DNA from: Flavobacterium davisii
GTDB taxonomy: Bacteria > Bacteroidota > Bacteroidia > Flavobacteriales > Flavobacteriaceae
DNA length: 64,000 nt
Assembly (NCBI RefSeq): GCF_019565505.1
Contig: NZ_CP067378.1
Span: 1,240,001-1,304,000, forward strand
Reading direction: 5' to 3'
This document shows, piece by piece, positions 36,437 through 46,474 of the stretch. Position numbers and translations under genes: made by a program. The notes beneath the pieces are model-generated. The model searched no databases and was not told where the DNA came from. It saw only the letters and a program-made list of their open reading frames with translations. Position 1 is the first letter of the stretch; each line of letters opens with the position of its first letter.

Positions 36437-37753
36437 TTACTTTCTAATTTCAACTAAATAATCTACTACTGCACTGTGCGAAACCGTATTTTTTTCAAAG
36501 TACTTTATTACTTTTTTACGTTCTTCCTCATTTGCATTAAACTGATTCAAGATATTCATCAAGTGCATTTTCATGTGTCCTTGTTGAATCCCTGTAGTGG
36601 TTAAACTACGTAATGCAGCGAAATTTTGAGCTAAACCAGCAACTGCCACTATTTGCATTAATTCTTTAGCAGATGGTTTTTCTAACATTTCTAGAGCTAT
36701 TTTTACTAAGGGGTGCAGAGTAGTTAATCCTCCTACTGTACCCAATGCTAAAGGAATTTCCATCCAGAAAGTAAAAATTCCGTTTTCTATTTTGGCATGA
36801 GACAAACTAGAATACTTTCCTTCTTTTGAAGCATAAGCATGAACTCCTGCTTCTACTGCTCTAAAATCATTTCCTGTAGCAATTACTACAGCATCTATTC
36901 CGTTCATAATCCCTTTATTATGTGTAACAGCACGATACGGTTCTATTTCAGCTATACGAACTGCTTGTACAAATTTTTCTGCAAATTCTTGTGGGTTTTC
37001 AATGTTTTTTTCAGCTAATTCTTCTACTTTACAAGAAACTTCTGCTCGAACTAAACAATTAGGAACGTAATTAGACAAAATACTCATCACAATTGCAATG
37101 TCTTTTTCCTCTTCTGAAAATATCTGAAATGTTTGTGCCTCAATTTTTAATGTTTTAGCAAATTGTTCTAAACATGAATTAATAAAATTCGCTCCCATTG
37201 AATCTTTTGTTTCAAAAGTAGCATGCAACTGAAAATAATTTTCTAAATCAGACGTCTTATCACGAAGTTGGATATCTAAAATTCCTCCTCCCCTTTTTTG
37301 CATATTTTTGGTAAGGCTTTCTGTTTCTGTAAAAAATTTTGATTTGATAGTCTTAAAAAAAGTTTCTAATTTTTGTTTGTCTCCTTTATAAATAAAATGA
37401 ACCTGTCCAATCTTTTCTGTATCTATAATAGTCGTTTTGAACCCACCACGATCTGACCAAAATTTAGCTGATTTACTAGCAGCGGCTACTACACTACTTT
37501 CTTCTACTGCAAAAGGAATCGTATAACTTTTTCCATTAATAATAAAATTAGGTGCTACCCCTAAAGGTAAATAAAAATTGGTAATGGTATTTTCAATAAA
37601 CTCATCATGTAACTTTTGCAAACTTGTATCATTATTCCAATACTGTTTTATAATATTCTTTGCTTCTTCTACATTTGAAAAATGGGTTTTAACTATCCAA
37701 TTGATTTTTTCTTCCTTTGATAATTTTGAAAATCCGCTAACTGCTTTAATCAT
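36437..37753 (-). CDS. mvaA: Hydroxymethylglutaryl-CoA reductase, class II
   Basis: 438 codons. Class II HMG-CoA reductase motifs: VEESSVVAAASKSAKFWSDR near 81-100, the DSMGANFINSC cofactor-fold segment, NKGIMNGIDAVVIATGNDFR near 280-300, GTVGGLTTLHPL and the catalytic histidine region TGIQQGHMKMHL near 395-406. It reduces HMG-CoA to mevalonate. It lies upstream of the GHMP kinase and divergent from the S9 peptidase. The frame is intact. Confidence 0.94.
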   Translation of the reverse strand: MIKAVSGFSKLSKEEKINWIVKTHFSNVEEAKNIIKQYWNNDTSLQKLHDEFIENTITNFYLPLGVAPNFIINGKSYTIPFAVEESSVVAAASKSAKFWSDRGGFKTTIIDTEKIGQVHFIYKGDKQKLETFFKTIKSKFFTETESLTKNMQKRGGGILDIQLRDKTSDLENYFQLHATFETKDSMGANFINSCLEQFAKTLKIEAQTFQIFSEEEKDIAIVMSILSNYVPNCLVRAEVSCKVEELAEKNIENPQEFAEKFVQAVRIAEIEPYRAVTHNKGIMNGIDAVVIATGNDFRAVEAGVHAYASKEGKYSSLSHAKIENGIFTFWMEIPLALGTVGGLTTLHPLVKIALEMLEKPSAKELMQIVAVAGLAQNFAALRSLTTTGIQQGHMKMHLMNILNQFNANEEERKKVIKYFEKNTVSHSAVVDYLVEIRK

Positions 37754-38247
37754 TTTATTTTTTACTATTTTTATTTTAATCCTATCAAGAAGTTATTTAT
37801 TCTAACAACCTTTCATTGATATTCTTTTGATGCTTAATTAAATATTTTCAACAAACAGTACTTTAAATCACTTGTAAAAGATCATTTTCTAAAACTCTAA
37901 ATCGTTATTTATAAAATTTTAATTATCCTATTCTTCAATATTCTGAAATTTAGTTTTATTATTTTCTTTTTTAACTGTTTATAAAATAAGCCATTGCAAA
38001 CTCATCATATTACTCTAAACAAAAAAGACTAAGTTTTATATTTTTTTAAACCTTATTCCGTATTATTCTATGATACTAAATTCATTTTTTAATGACTCCT
38101 TTCGATTAACAAAAGTAAACATTTTACACAATAAAGCGACAGTTAATCGGAGTCCTTATGTAGTACAAATTAGTTTTTAACAAAAAAATACGTTATTATT
38201 TAGTTTTTTTTTACTAAAATTGGGCAATTTTTTACATCAACTAAAAA
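37754..38247. other. Divergent intergenic region, no gene seen
   Basis: 494 nt, very AT-rich, between HMG-CoA reductase (minus) and the S9 peptidase (plus). It must hold the promoters of both, but I find no convincing TTTG plus TAnnTTTG pair. No repeats or RNA genes are evident. Confidence 0.4.
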
Positions 38248-40418
38248 ATGAAAAACAAAATTACATCCGTCTTATTCCTGTTTTTAGTATCATTTTCAAC
38301 GATAGCTCAAAAACAAATATCTTTAGAAGAAATTTGGTCTGGAGCTTTTAGAGCTCAAAGTATGACTGCTTTAGAAGCCATGAAAAACACGAATCAATAT
38401 ACTGTTTTAGATTCTGATCGTACTTCTAAATCCTCACAAATTAACTTGTATGACTTTGCTACTTTGAGTAAAATAGCCACGTTAATTGACAGTAAAGATT
38501 TCAAACAATTAGAAGGAATTGACTCTTATACTTTTAGTAAAGACGAAAAAAACTACTAATTGCAAATAATAGTGAGCAGATCTTCCGTCATTCTTTTGTT
38601 GCTGATTTTTTTATTTATGATACCTCTACAAAATCATTAACTAAATTGGCAGATTATAAAGTACAAGAGCCTACCTTTTCTCCTGATGGCTCAAAAATAG
38701 CCTATGCCTATCAGAATAACTTATATGTTTATGATATAGCTTCAAAAAAGCATATACAAATTACAACTGATGGCAAAAAAAATAGCATTATTAATGGTGT
38801 AACAGATTGGGTATATGAAGAAGAATTTTCATTTGTAAAGGCGTATGACTGGAATTTAGGTTCTGATAAAATCGGTTTTATTCGTTTTGACGAAACAGAT
38901 GTTCCTCAGTTTTCGATGGACTTATACAATGACGGTTTGTATCCGCTACAATCTGTCTTTAAATATCCTAAAGCAGGTGAAAAGAATGCAGTAGCATCTT
39001 TGCATATTTATGATTTAAAAACAGGGAATACTCAAAAAATAAAATTAGATCATTATACGGATTTTTACATTGCTCGCATAAAATGGACTAATGAAGCGAA
39101 CACATTAAGTGTCCAAATTTTAAATCGTCATCAAAATAATTTAGATTTATTATTTGTTGATGGAAATTCTGGATTAGCTAAAGTTATCCTTAATGAAAAA
39201 GATAAGGCATATATAGATGTAACGGATAATTTAACTTTCTTAAAAGATAATAGTTTTATTTGGACCTCCGAAAAAGATGGATATAATCATATTTATCATT
39301 ACGACAAAAGGGGGATTTAAAAAAACAGATAACAAAAGGAGCATGGGAAGTAACGAATTATTATGGTTATGACGAAAAAAATGAAATAATTTACTACCAA
39401 TCAGTTGAAAATGGCTCAATCAATCGCGATGTATACGCAATAAAAATTGATGGAAATGCAAAAAAACGTTTAACAAGCCAAACAGGAACAAATACGGCCA
39501 CTTTTAGCCCAAACTTTCAATACTTTATTAATTCTTATTCAAGTGCTAAAAATGCACCTAAATACACTCTTAATGATTCCAAAACAGGAAAAGAAATTAA
39601 AATAATCGCTTCTAACGAAAAACTAGAAGAAAAACTAATCAACTATAGTTTGCCTTCAAAAGATTTTTTTGAACTAACAACAGAAAAAGGAAACAAACTA
39701 AATGCTTGGATGATTAAACCCAAAGATTTTGATACTGCAAAAAAATACCCTGTATTCATGTTTCAATATTCTGGACCAGGGCTCACAACAAGTAGCTAAC
39801 AGATGGAATAATAATGACGATTACTGGTTTAAAATGTTAACACAACAAGGTTACATTGTCGTTTGTGTAGATGGACGAGGCACTGGTTTTAAAGGAGCTG
39901 AATTTAAGAAATGTACTTACAAAGAGTTAGGAAAATATGAAGTAATAGACCAAATAGATGCCGCAAAAGTAATCGGTAATTATTCTTACGTAGATAAAAC
40001 GAGAATTGGTATCTTTGGCTGGTCATTTGGAGGTTTTATGGCATCTAATTGTATTTTTCAAGGAGCTGATATCTTTAAAACAGCTATAGCAGTTGCACCT
40101 GTAACTTCTTGGAGGTTTTATGATAGTATTTATACAGAACGCTATATGCAAACACCTCAAGAGAATGCAGAAGGTTATGACAGTAATTCACCTATTACTC
40201 ATGTAAACAAATTAAAAGGAAACTTTTTATTAATTCATGGAACGGCTGACGATAATGTACATGTACAAAACACTATGAAAATGATAGAAGCTTTAGTACA
40301 AGCTAACAAACAATTTGACTGGGCTATTTATCCTGATAAAAATCATGGTATTTACGGTGGAAAAACACGCTTGCAGTTGTATACTAAAATGACAAACTTT
40401 ATTAAAGAAAAATTATAG
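38248..40418 (+). CDS. Dipeptidyl peptidase IV-like S9 serine peptidase (frame interrupted three times)
   Basis: A signal peptide (ending FSTIAQ) is followed by an N-terminal beta-propeller (EPTFSPDGSKIAYAYQNNLY, DWVYEEEF) and an alpha/beta hydrolase domain with nucleophile GWSFGGFMASN, Asp in HGTADDNVHVQN and His in PDKNHGIYGG. It removes N-terminal dipeptides with Pro or Ala at the second position in the periplasm. Breaks fall at the seven-A run near 38546-38552, at the five-G run near 39310-39314 and near 39777-39781 (one extra G; SGPGSQQVANRW expected). Segment 39317-39777 is in sense (KKQITKGAWEVTNYYGYDE). About 723 residues joined. It leads into three peptide-transporter genes. Confidence 0.88.
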
Positions 40419-40500
40419 AGTAAATAAATTATACTTGTCAGCTTTTAAAAGATTAGCAAAGATAAAACAATAACCAAAACCAAAATTAAATAAATTTAAA

Positions 40501-42033
40501 ATGAGCGAAACAGCAAAACAAGGACATCCTAAAGGACTGTATTTCTTGTTCTTTACAGAAATGTGGGAACGATTCAGTTACTACGGAATGAGAGCAATTT
40601 TCATTCTATTTATGACAAAAATCTTATTAATGAAAGATGCAGAAGCATCTGAAATTTACGGAAGTTATACTGGTCTTGTCTATTTAACGCCTCTTTTAGG
40701 GGGATATCTTTGTGATAAGTTCCTAGGAAATAGAAGAAGTATCATGATTGGTGGGTTATTAATGGCTATTGGTCAATTTTTCATGTTTTTAAGTGCCACA
40801 ACAGGTGCTAACGGAGGAGTTGCATTAATGTGGTTAGGTCTTACTGCCATTATTATTGGAAATGGTTTCTTCAAACCAAATATTTCAACAATGGTAGGTC
40901 AATTATACCCTACCAATGACCGTCGTATTGACAGTGCTTTTACTATATTTTATATGGGAATTAACTTAGGTGCATTTTTCTCCCCATTAGTATGTGGTTC
41001 TATGGATTTCAAATGGGGATTCTTAGCAGCTTGTATAGGAATGTTTATGAGTTTAATCTTCTTTGCTCTATTTCAAAAGAAATTTTTAGTTTCTGAAGAA
41101 GGCAAAGAAATAGGTCTACCTGTTAAACAACTAGATTTAAAAAACATATTATACATAATAGGATCTATTGGTATCGTATTTTTTATGCTTAACTTCAAGC
41201 AATTATTTAGCACGGACACAGACGTTATTGGATATTTCATTTATGGTTCAATGGTGGTAATGCCGCTAATCATTTTAACAGACAAAAGCTTAACTAGTAT
41301 CGAGAGAAATCGAATTTTAGTAATCTTTATTTTAGCTTTCTTCGTAATCTTTTTTTGGGGAGCTTTTGAACAGGCTGGCGCATCTTTAACTTTATTTGCT
41401 GACAGACAAACTAACCGTAACTTATTTGGATGGGAAATGCCTGCTTCTTATTTTCAATCTGTAAATCCTTTAGCTGTAATTTTATTAGCTCCCATTATGT
41501 CAATAGTATGGGGCTTTTTATACAAACGCAATGCAGAACCTTCCTCTCCTAAAAAAATGGCATTAGGACTTGCGCTAGTGGCTTTAGGTTACGGTGTAAT
41601 TGCTATAGCAGTTAAGGGGCTTGGAATGGATGAAAAAGTATCTATGTGGTGGTTAATTGGTTTATACATTATTCATTCAATTGGCGAATTATGCCTTTCT
41701 CCTATTGGTTTATCTATGGTATCTAAATTGGCTCCTTTACGATTATCTTCTTTATTAATGGGAACTTGGTTTTTAGCAAATGCTGCTGCAAATAAGTTTG
41801 CAGGTACTCTATCTTCATTAATACCACCATCACCTGAAGCAGGATCAACTGCACCTTTAGTATATCCTTCATTCTTAGGATTTCAAATTACTAATTTATA
41901 TGAGTTCTTTATGTTATTCATCATTATGACAGGCGTAGCAGCAGGTATTTTATTTATTTTAAGTTCTTGGTTACAAAAAATGATGCAAGAAGACCACAAA
42001 GAAGAGATTGACTTATCAGTAGAAAATAGATAA
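40501..42033 (+). CDS. Proton-dependent oligopeptide transporter (POT/PTR2), copy 1
   Basis: 510 codons with about 12-14 membrane helices. The POT signature ExxERFxYYG is present as EMWERFSYYGMRAIF near residues 20-34, and the second motif as IGNGFFKPNISTMVGQLY near 119-136. It imports di- and tripeptides with protons. It follows the DPP IV-like peptidase, which would generate its substrates, and is followed by a terminator and two more POT genes. The frame is intact. Confidence 0.92.
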   Translation: MSETAKQGHPKGLYFLFFTEMWERFSYYGMRAIFILFMTKILLMKDAEASEIYGSYTGLVYLTPLLGGYLCDKFLGNRRSIMIGGLLMAIGQFFMFLSATTGANGGVALMWLGLTAIIIGNGFFKPNISTMVGQLYPTNDRRIDSAFTIFYMGINLGAFFSPLVCGSMDFKWGFLAACIGMFMSLIFFALFQKKFLVSEEGKEIGLPVKQLDLKNILYIIGSIGIVFFMLNFKQLFSTDTDVIGYFIYGSMVVMPLIILTDKSLTSIERNRILVIFILAFFVIFFWGAFEQAGASLTLFADRQTNRNLFGWEMPASYFQSVNPLAVILLAPIMSIVWGFLYKRNAEPSSPKKMALGLALVALGYGVIAIAVKGLGMDEKVSMWWLIGLYIIHSIGELCLSPIGLSMVSKLAPLRLSSLLMGTWFLANAAANKFAGTLSSLIPPSPEAGSTAPLVYPSFLGFQITNLYEFFMLFIIMTGVAAGILFILSSWLQKMMQEDHKEEIDLSVENR

Positions 42034-42057
42034 TTCATTAAATATTTTATATCTTTC

Positions 42058-42088
42058 AAGCCTGTAACAAAAATGTTACAGGCTTTTT
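42058..42088 (+). terminator. Intrinsic terminator after the first POT gene
   Basis: AAGCCTGTAAC and GTTACAGGCTT form a perfect 11-bp stem around AAAAAT, followed by TTT. Confidence 0.85.
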
Positions 42089-42102
42089 AAATACTAATTC
42101 AC

Positions 42103-43755
42103 ATGAAAAATAAACACCCTAAAGGATTATTATTTTTGTTTTTTACTGAAATGTGGGAACGTTTTGGTTATTATCTTATCATTGGAATTTTTGTCTTATA
42201 CATGATTGATCCTACTACTACAGGAGGATTGGCTTTTAGTGACAAACAAGCAGATGACATATTTGGTAGTTTTATAGCATTAACCTACTTAACCCCTTTT
42301 TTGGGAGGTTATATGGCTGATCGCTATTTAGGTTATTTCAAATCCGTTTATCTAGGAGGTTCTCTGATGGGGCTAGGATATATAGGACTAGGTTTTCACA
42401 ACCTAACTGTTTTTTATATTTCAATGGCTTTAATTGTTATTGGAAATGGTTTCTTTAAACCAAGTATTTCTACCCTTGTTGGGAACTTATATACAGATGA
42501 AAAATATGCTGCAAATAAAGATGCAGGATATAATATTTTCTATATGGGTATAAATATAGGAGCATTCTTATGTAATATTATAGCTGCTTTCATGCGCAAT
42601 CAATACGGATGGAGTGCTGCTTTTATAACAGCTGGTATAGGCATGTTTTTAGGTTTGATTATTTTTACTTTAGGAAGAAAACATTTAGAAGATGCTAATA
42701 TTACGAAACCTGTTCAAGAAGGTGACATATCATTAGCCAGTATTTTAGGAAAAGTGTTTCTACCAGCTATTATATGTGGAGCTATAGGCTGGATGATTCC
42801 TGGCAATATTTTTAAATCAGATTCTACGGATGCCTTTATCTTTGCCTGCATTCCCGTTATTATCTTCTATGTTCGTTTATATCTAAAAGCTAATTCCGAA
42901 GACAAACGTCCTTTAGGTGCTCTACTAGCCATTTTTGCTGTTGGTATGTTATTTTGGGCCGTATTTAAACAAAATGGAACGGCTTTAACCCGTTGGGCAA
43001 ATTATTATACAGATAGACAAGTTACAGGTTCTACAGAAAATTTTCTATCTTCTATTTATCTAGTAGATCAAAAAGATTTTACCACAAAAGAAGTTCAAAA
43101 ATACGATCATCAATTTCAAGCAGAGAAAAATGAAAATGGAGAACCTATTAAAACACAAGGTAAAGATGTCTATTTTCAAAATGAAACGCCAGAAAAATTG
43201 GCTAACCTAACAACTAATCCAACACAAAAAGTTTCTCTTATTAATACGGAATTATTTCAATCCGTAAATCCGGGATGGATCATTCTTCTTACTCCAGTAG
43301 TAGTGGGCTTTTTTATTATGTTACGTCGTAAAAACAGAGAACCAAGTACTCCTTCTAAAATTGTATTGGGCTTATTTATATCAGGTCTTTCCTGTTTAGT
43401 TATGGTAGCTGCTGTATATGCTGGAAATAATGGTTCTATTAAAGTATCTCCTTTATGGTTAGTGGCTACTTATGGTGTTATCACAATTGGCGAGCTTTGT
43501 TTATCTCCTATGGGATTATCTATTGTTTCTAAATTAGCTCCACCAAGACTTACAGCCTTAATGATGGGAGGTTTCTTCTTATCTATTTCAATTGGAAACA
43601 AACTTTCTGGTGTATTAGCTAGTATGTGGTACGATTACGAGAATAAAGCCAATTTTTTTATTGTAAACATGTTATTATTATTATTTGCAACCGCATTAGG
43701 TTTATCTATCCTAAAAAGATTGAACAGCGTTATGAAAGAAAAAGGAATGAATTAA
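42103..43755 (+). CDS. Proton-dependent oligopeptide transporter (POT/PTR2), copy 2
   Basis: 550 codons with the POT motifs EMWERFGYYLIIGIF near residue 15 and IGNGFFKPSISTLVGNLY near 117. It differs from copy 1 by a hydrophilic insertion of about 70 residues (about 305-375; STENFLSSIYLVDQKDFTTK and onward) between helices of the second half, typical of the longer Bacteroidota POT subgroup. It is probably a second peptide importer with other substrate preference. Confidence 0.92.
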   Translation: MKNKHPKGLLFLFFTEMWERFGYYLIIGIFVLYMIDPTTTGGLAFSDKQADDIFGSFIALTYLTPFLGGYMADRYLGYFKSVYLGGSLMGLGYIGLGFHNLTVFYISMALIVIGNGFFKPSISTLVGNLYTDEKYAANKDAGYNIFYMGINIGAFLCNIIAAFMRNQYGWSAAFITAGIGMFLGLIIFTLGRKHLEDANITKPVQEGDISLASILGKVFLPAIICGAIGWMIPGNIFKSDSTDAFIFACIPVIIFYVRLYLKANSEDKRPLGALLAIFAVGMLFWAVFKQNGTALTRWANYYTDRQVTGSTENFLSSIYLVDQKDFTTKEVQKYDHQFQAEKNENGEPIKTQGKDVYFQNETPEKLANLTTNPTQKVSLINTELFQSVNPGWIILLTPVVVGFFIMLRRKNREPSTPSKIVLGLFISGLSCLVMVAAVYAGNNGSIKVSPLWLVATYGVITIGELCLSPMGLSIVSKLAPPRLTALMMGGFFLSISIGNKLSGVLASMWYDYENKANFFIVNMLLLLFATALGLSILKRLNSVMKEKGMN

Positions 43756-43771
43756 TTTTAATCTTATCATT

Positions 43772-45253
43772 ATGTCAACAACAACAATAGAAGAAATTCA
43801 AAATTTTAAAGGTAAATACCCTAAACAGTTATGGTATTTGTTCACCGTAGAAATGTGGGAACGTTTTTGTTTTTACGGCATGCGAGGAGTACTTACTTTT
43901 TTTATGGTCGATCAATTATTACTTCAAGATCATGCTGCCAATTTACAATATGGTGCTATTCAAGCTTTTGTGTACGCTTTTACCTTTATTGGAGGAATTT
44001 TTGCAGATAAAATTCTAGGTTTTAAAAAATCTCTTTTCTTTGGAGGTATCGTCATGATTTTAGGCAATTTACTTATTGCTTTCGCTCCACAGCAAATGTT
44101 TTATTATGGTATTGCTTTTTCTATTATAGGAACAGGTTTTTTTAAGCCCAATATTTCTTCTATGGTAGGCGCGTTATATGATGAAAAAGACCCTAGAAGA
44201 GATGCAGGGTATGGTATGTTTTATGCAGGAATAAATATTGGCGGTCTTTTAGGTGGTGCATTATGTATTTATTTAGGTAAATATCATTCATGGACTTTAT
44301 GCTTTTTAGCCGCTGCTATTGTTATGATTGTTGGTTTGATTACTTTTTTATTCACAAAAAAACATTTAGGTCCTATTGGCGATTCTCCTCTAACAACATT
44401 ACCAAAAGATAAAAGAAGAATAAGAGAAATAGCTGTATATGTAGGCTCATTATTAAGCATCCCTTTTATTCATGGTATGGTAATTAATACTGACTATACA
44501 GATTATTTTATGTATACCATTGGAATTGTAGCTATTACGTATTTTGTATATGAATTAATAAAACTTAGGGATTCGAGTTCTCAAAAAAAAATTGATTGCG
44601 GCTTTTTCCTTTATATTTTTCTATTTCCTTTTTAACGCAATCTATGAACAAAGTGGAGGTTCTTTATCTTTATTTGCTAAAGATAATTTAAACAATAATT
44701 TACTTGGTTTTACAATAGATCCCAATGTGGTAAACAATAGTTCTAATACTTTTTTGTTATTGTTTTAAGTCCGCTTATCGGATTGTTGTGGTTAGGATTA
44801 GCAAAAAGAAAACGAGAACCCAATACACTAATTAAGTTTGGCATTGGTTTTTTATTTCTTTCAGCTTCATTTTATCTTTTCTATTCAACAAAATTTTTTG
44901 CCCACTCTAATGGTCTTACCTCACTAAATGTATTTACTTTTGCGTACTTTATTACCACTATAGGAGAACTCTGTTTGGGACCAATAGGTATGTCTATTAT
45001 TACAAAATTATCACCCAAAAGATTATTTGGTATGATGATGGGATTATGGTTTTTAGCTAGTGCATTTGGACAATTAGCTGCTGGAAAGTTAGGTGCTGAA
45101 ATTTCGCAATCTAATACCGGAACTACGCTACTTTCAAAACTCCAGTCTTATACTGATGGATATTATACATTAGCCTTATACGCTTTAATAGCAGGTTTAA
45201 TTTTAATCGTAATTTCACCATTAATTAAAAAATTAATGCAAGAAGTGAGATAA
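43772..45253 (+). CDS. Proton-dependent oligopeptide transporter (POT/PTR2), copy 3 (frame interrupted twice)
   Basis: The POT motifs EMWERFCFYGMRGVLTFF and GTGFFKPNISSMVGALYDEK are intact. The frame shifts at a nine-A run (44582-44590; with eight A it reads KKLIAAFSFIFFYFLFNAI) and again at about 44750-44758, where one missing T would restore NTFFVIVLSPLIGLLWLGL. The segment between reads YEQSGGSLSLFAKDNLNNNL, as expected. The joined protein has 493 residues. It starts 16 nt after copy 2, so the pair is probably co-transcribed. Confidence 0.87.
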
Positions 45254-45303
45254 TTTCACAAATTCGGCATTATTTTTGAGATTAGGAATCTAAAAAAATA
45301 AAC

Positions 45304-45762
45304 ATGAATAAAACTTTACTCATATTACTCTTCACCATAAGCAGTTTTGGTTTATACGCTCAAGATATCAACTGGTTATCTCTTGATGACGCTTTAGCAA
45401 AACAAAAAAGAATGCCTAAACCTATTTTTTTAAATGTTTATACGGACTGGCATGCTCCTTGCAAAATGATGGACAAGGGCACTTTTCAAGATGCAGATGT
45501 TGTAGAATATATTAACCGAAATTTTTATGCCGTTAAATTTAATGCAGAAGGAAATTCTAGAGTAAATTATTTAGGAAATTATTTTGACAACCCTAATTAT
45601 GATCCCGAAAGAAAAGGACGTAATAGCACACATGAATTAACTAAATACTTAAAAGTTCCGAGCTATCCAACCCTTTATATATTAGATACTCGCGGTAACA
45701 TAAAAGAAGTAATTGAAGGGGCTAAAGATCCTACCGAATTATTACATATTTTAAAAAGTTAA
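45304..45762 (+). CDS. Thioredoxin-like periplasmic protein with a single active-site Cys
   Basis: 152 codons with a signal peptide (residues 1-19, ending FGLYAQ) and a thioredoxin fold (KPIFLNVYTDWHAPCKMMDK, then the cis-Pro region VPSYPTLYILD). Where thioredoxins have WCGPC the protein has WHAPC, so the first redox cysteine is a His. It cannot do standard dithiol exchange, though a monothiol role is possible. It follows the third POT gene by 50 nt. Confidence 0.82.
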   Translation: MNKTLLILLFTISSFGLYAQDINWLSLDDALAKQKRMPKPIFLNVYTDWHAPCKMMDKGTFQDADVVEYINRNFYAVKFNAEGNSRVNYLGNYFDNPNYDPERKGRNSTHELTKYLKVPSYPTLYILDTRGNIKEVIEGAKDPTELLHILKS

Positions 45763-45964
45763 TAATGTCATCTATGCCGTAGCTCTCCTGTATAGTACAA
45801 AAAAGCCTTTTTTTCTTTAATCAAAAAAAATCAAACCGCTTCTATACAAAATCGTTGTTAACGCGCTTTTCATTAGACAAACATATTAATAATTAAAAGA
45901 CAACTTGATATAAAGTTCTATTAACAAATTCTATCTTTATGCTGGAAAATAAATTTTTAACATT

Positions 45965-46471
45965 ATGAAAATAACAAAAATACTCTTAACAACTCTCTTA
46001 TCATTCTTCATCATGAGTTTTGTTTTAAAAACGACAGAAGATAAAAATTTAGAATGGCATACTGATGTAAAAAAAGCAGTAGCATTAGCAAAAAAACAGG
46101 ACAAACCGTTGTTCTTCTTTTTTACTGGTAGCGATTGGTGCGGATGGTGTATTCGCTTACAAAAAGAAGTATTTAAAACCCCAGAATTTGAAAAATGGGC
46201 AAAAGAAAATGTAATTTTAGTAGAATTAGATTTTCCAAGAAGAACAGAACAAGCAACTGAATTAAAAACTCAAAACACACAATTACAACAATTATTTCAA
46301 GTTCAAGGATACCCTACGGTATGGTTTGTACAAGCACAAGAAAAAGAAGGAAAAATAAATTTCCAACAATTGGGCAGTACAGGTTATGTAGCTGGCGGTC
46401 CAGCGGTATGGATAGATGGAGCCAATAAAATACTTAAAAATTATAGCTCTAACAAAAAACAAAAAAAATAA
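45965..46471 (+). CDS. Thioredoxin-like periplasmic protein with CGWC active site
   Basis: 168 codons with an N-terminal signal or anchor (residues 4-20). The thioredoxin fold has FFTGSDWCGWCIRLQKEVF at about 52-70 and the cis-Pro segment QGYPTVWFVQ. CGWC is the active site of a subgroup of exported thioredoxin-like proteins of Bacteroidota. It is probably a periplasmic disulfide reductase. It converges with comEC across a shared hairpin. Confidence 0.85.
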   Translation: MKITKILLTTLLSFFIMSFVLKTTEDKNLEWHTDVKKAVALAKKQDKPLFFFFTGSDWCGWCIRLQKEVFKTPEFEKWAKENVILVELDFPRRTEQATELKTQNTQLQQLFQVQGYPTVWFVQAQEKEGKINFQQLGSTGYVAGGPAVWIDGANKILKNYSSNKKQKK

Positions 46472-46474
46472 TTC

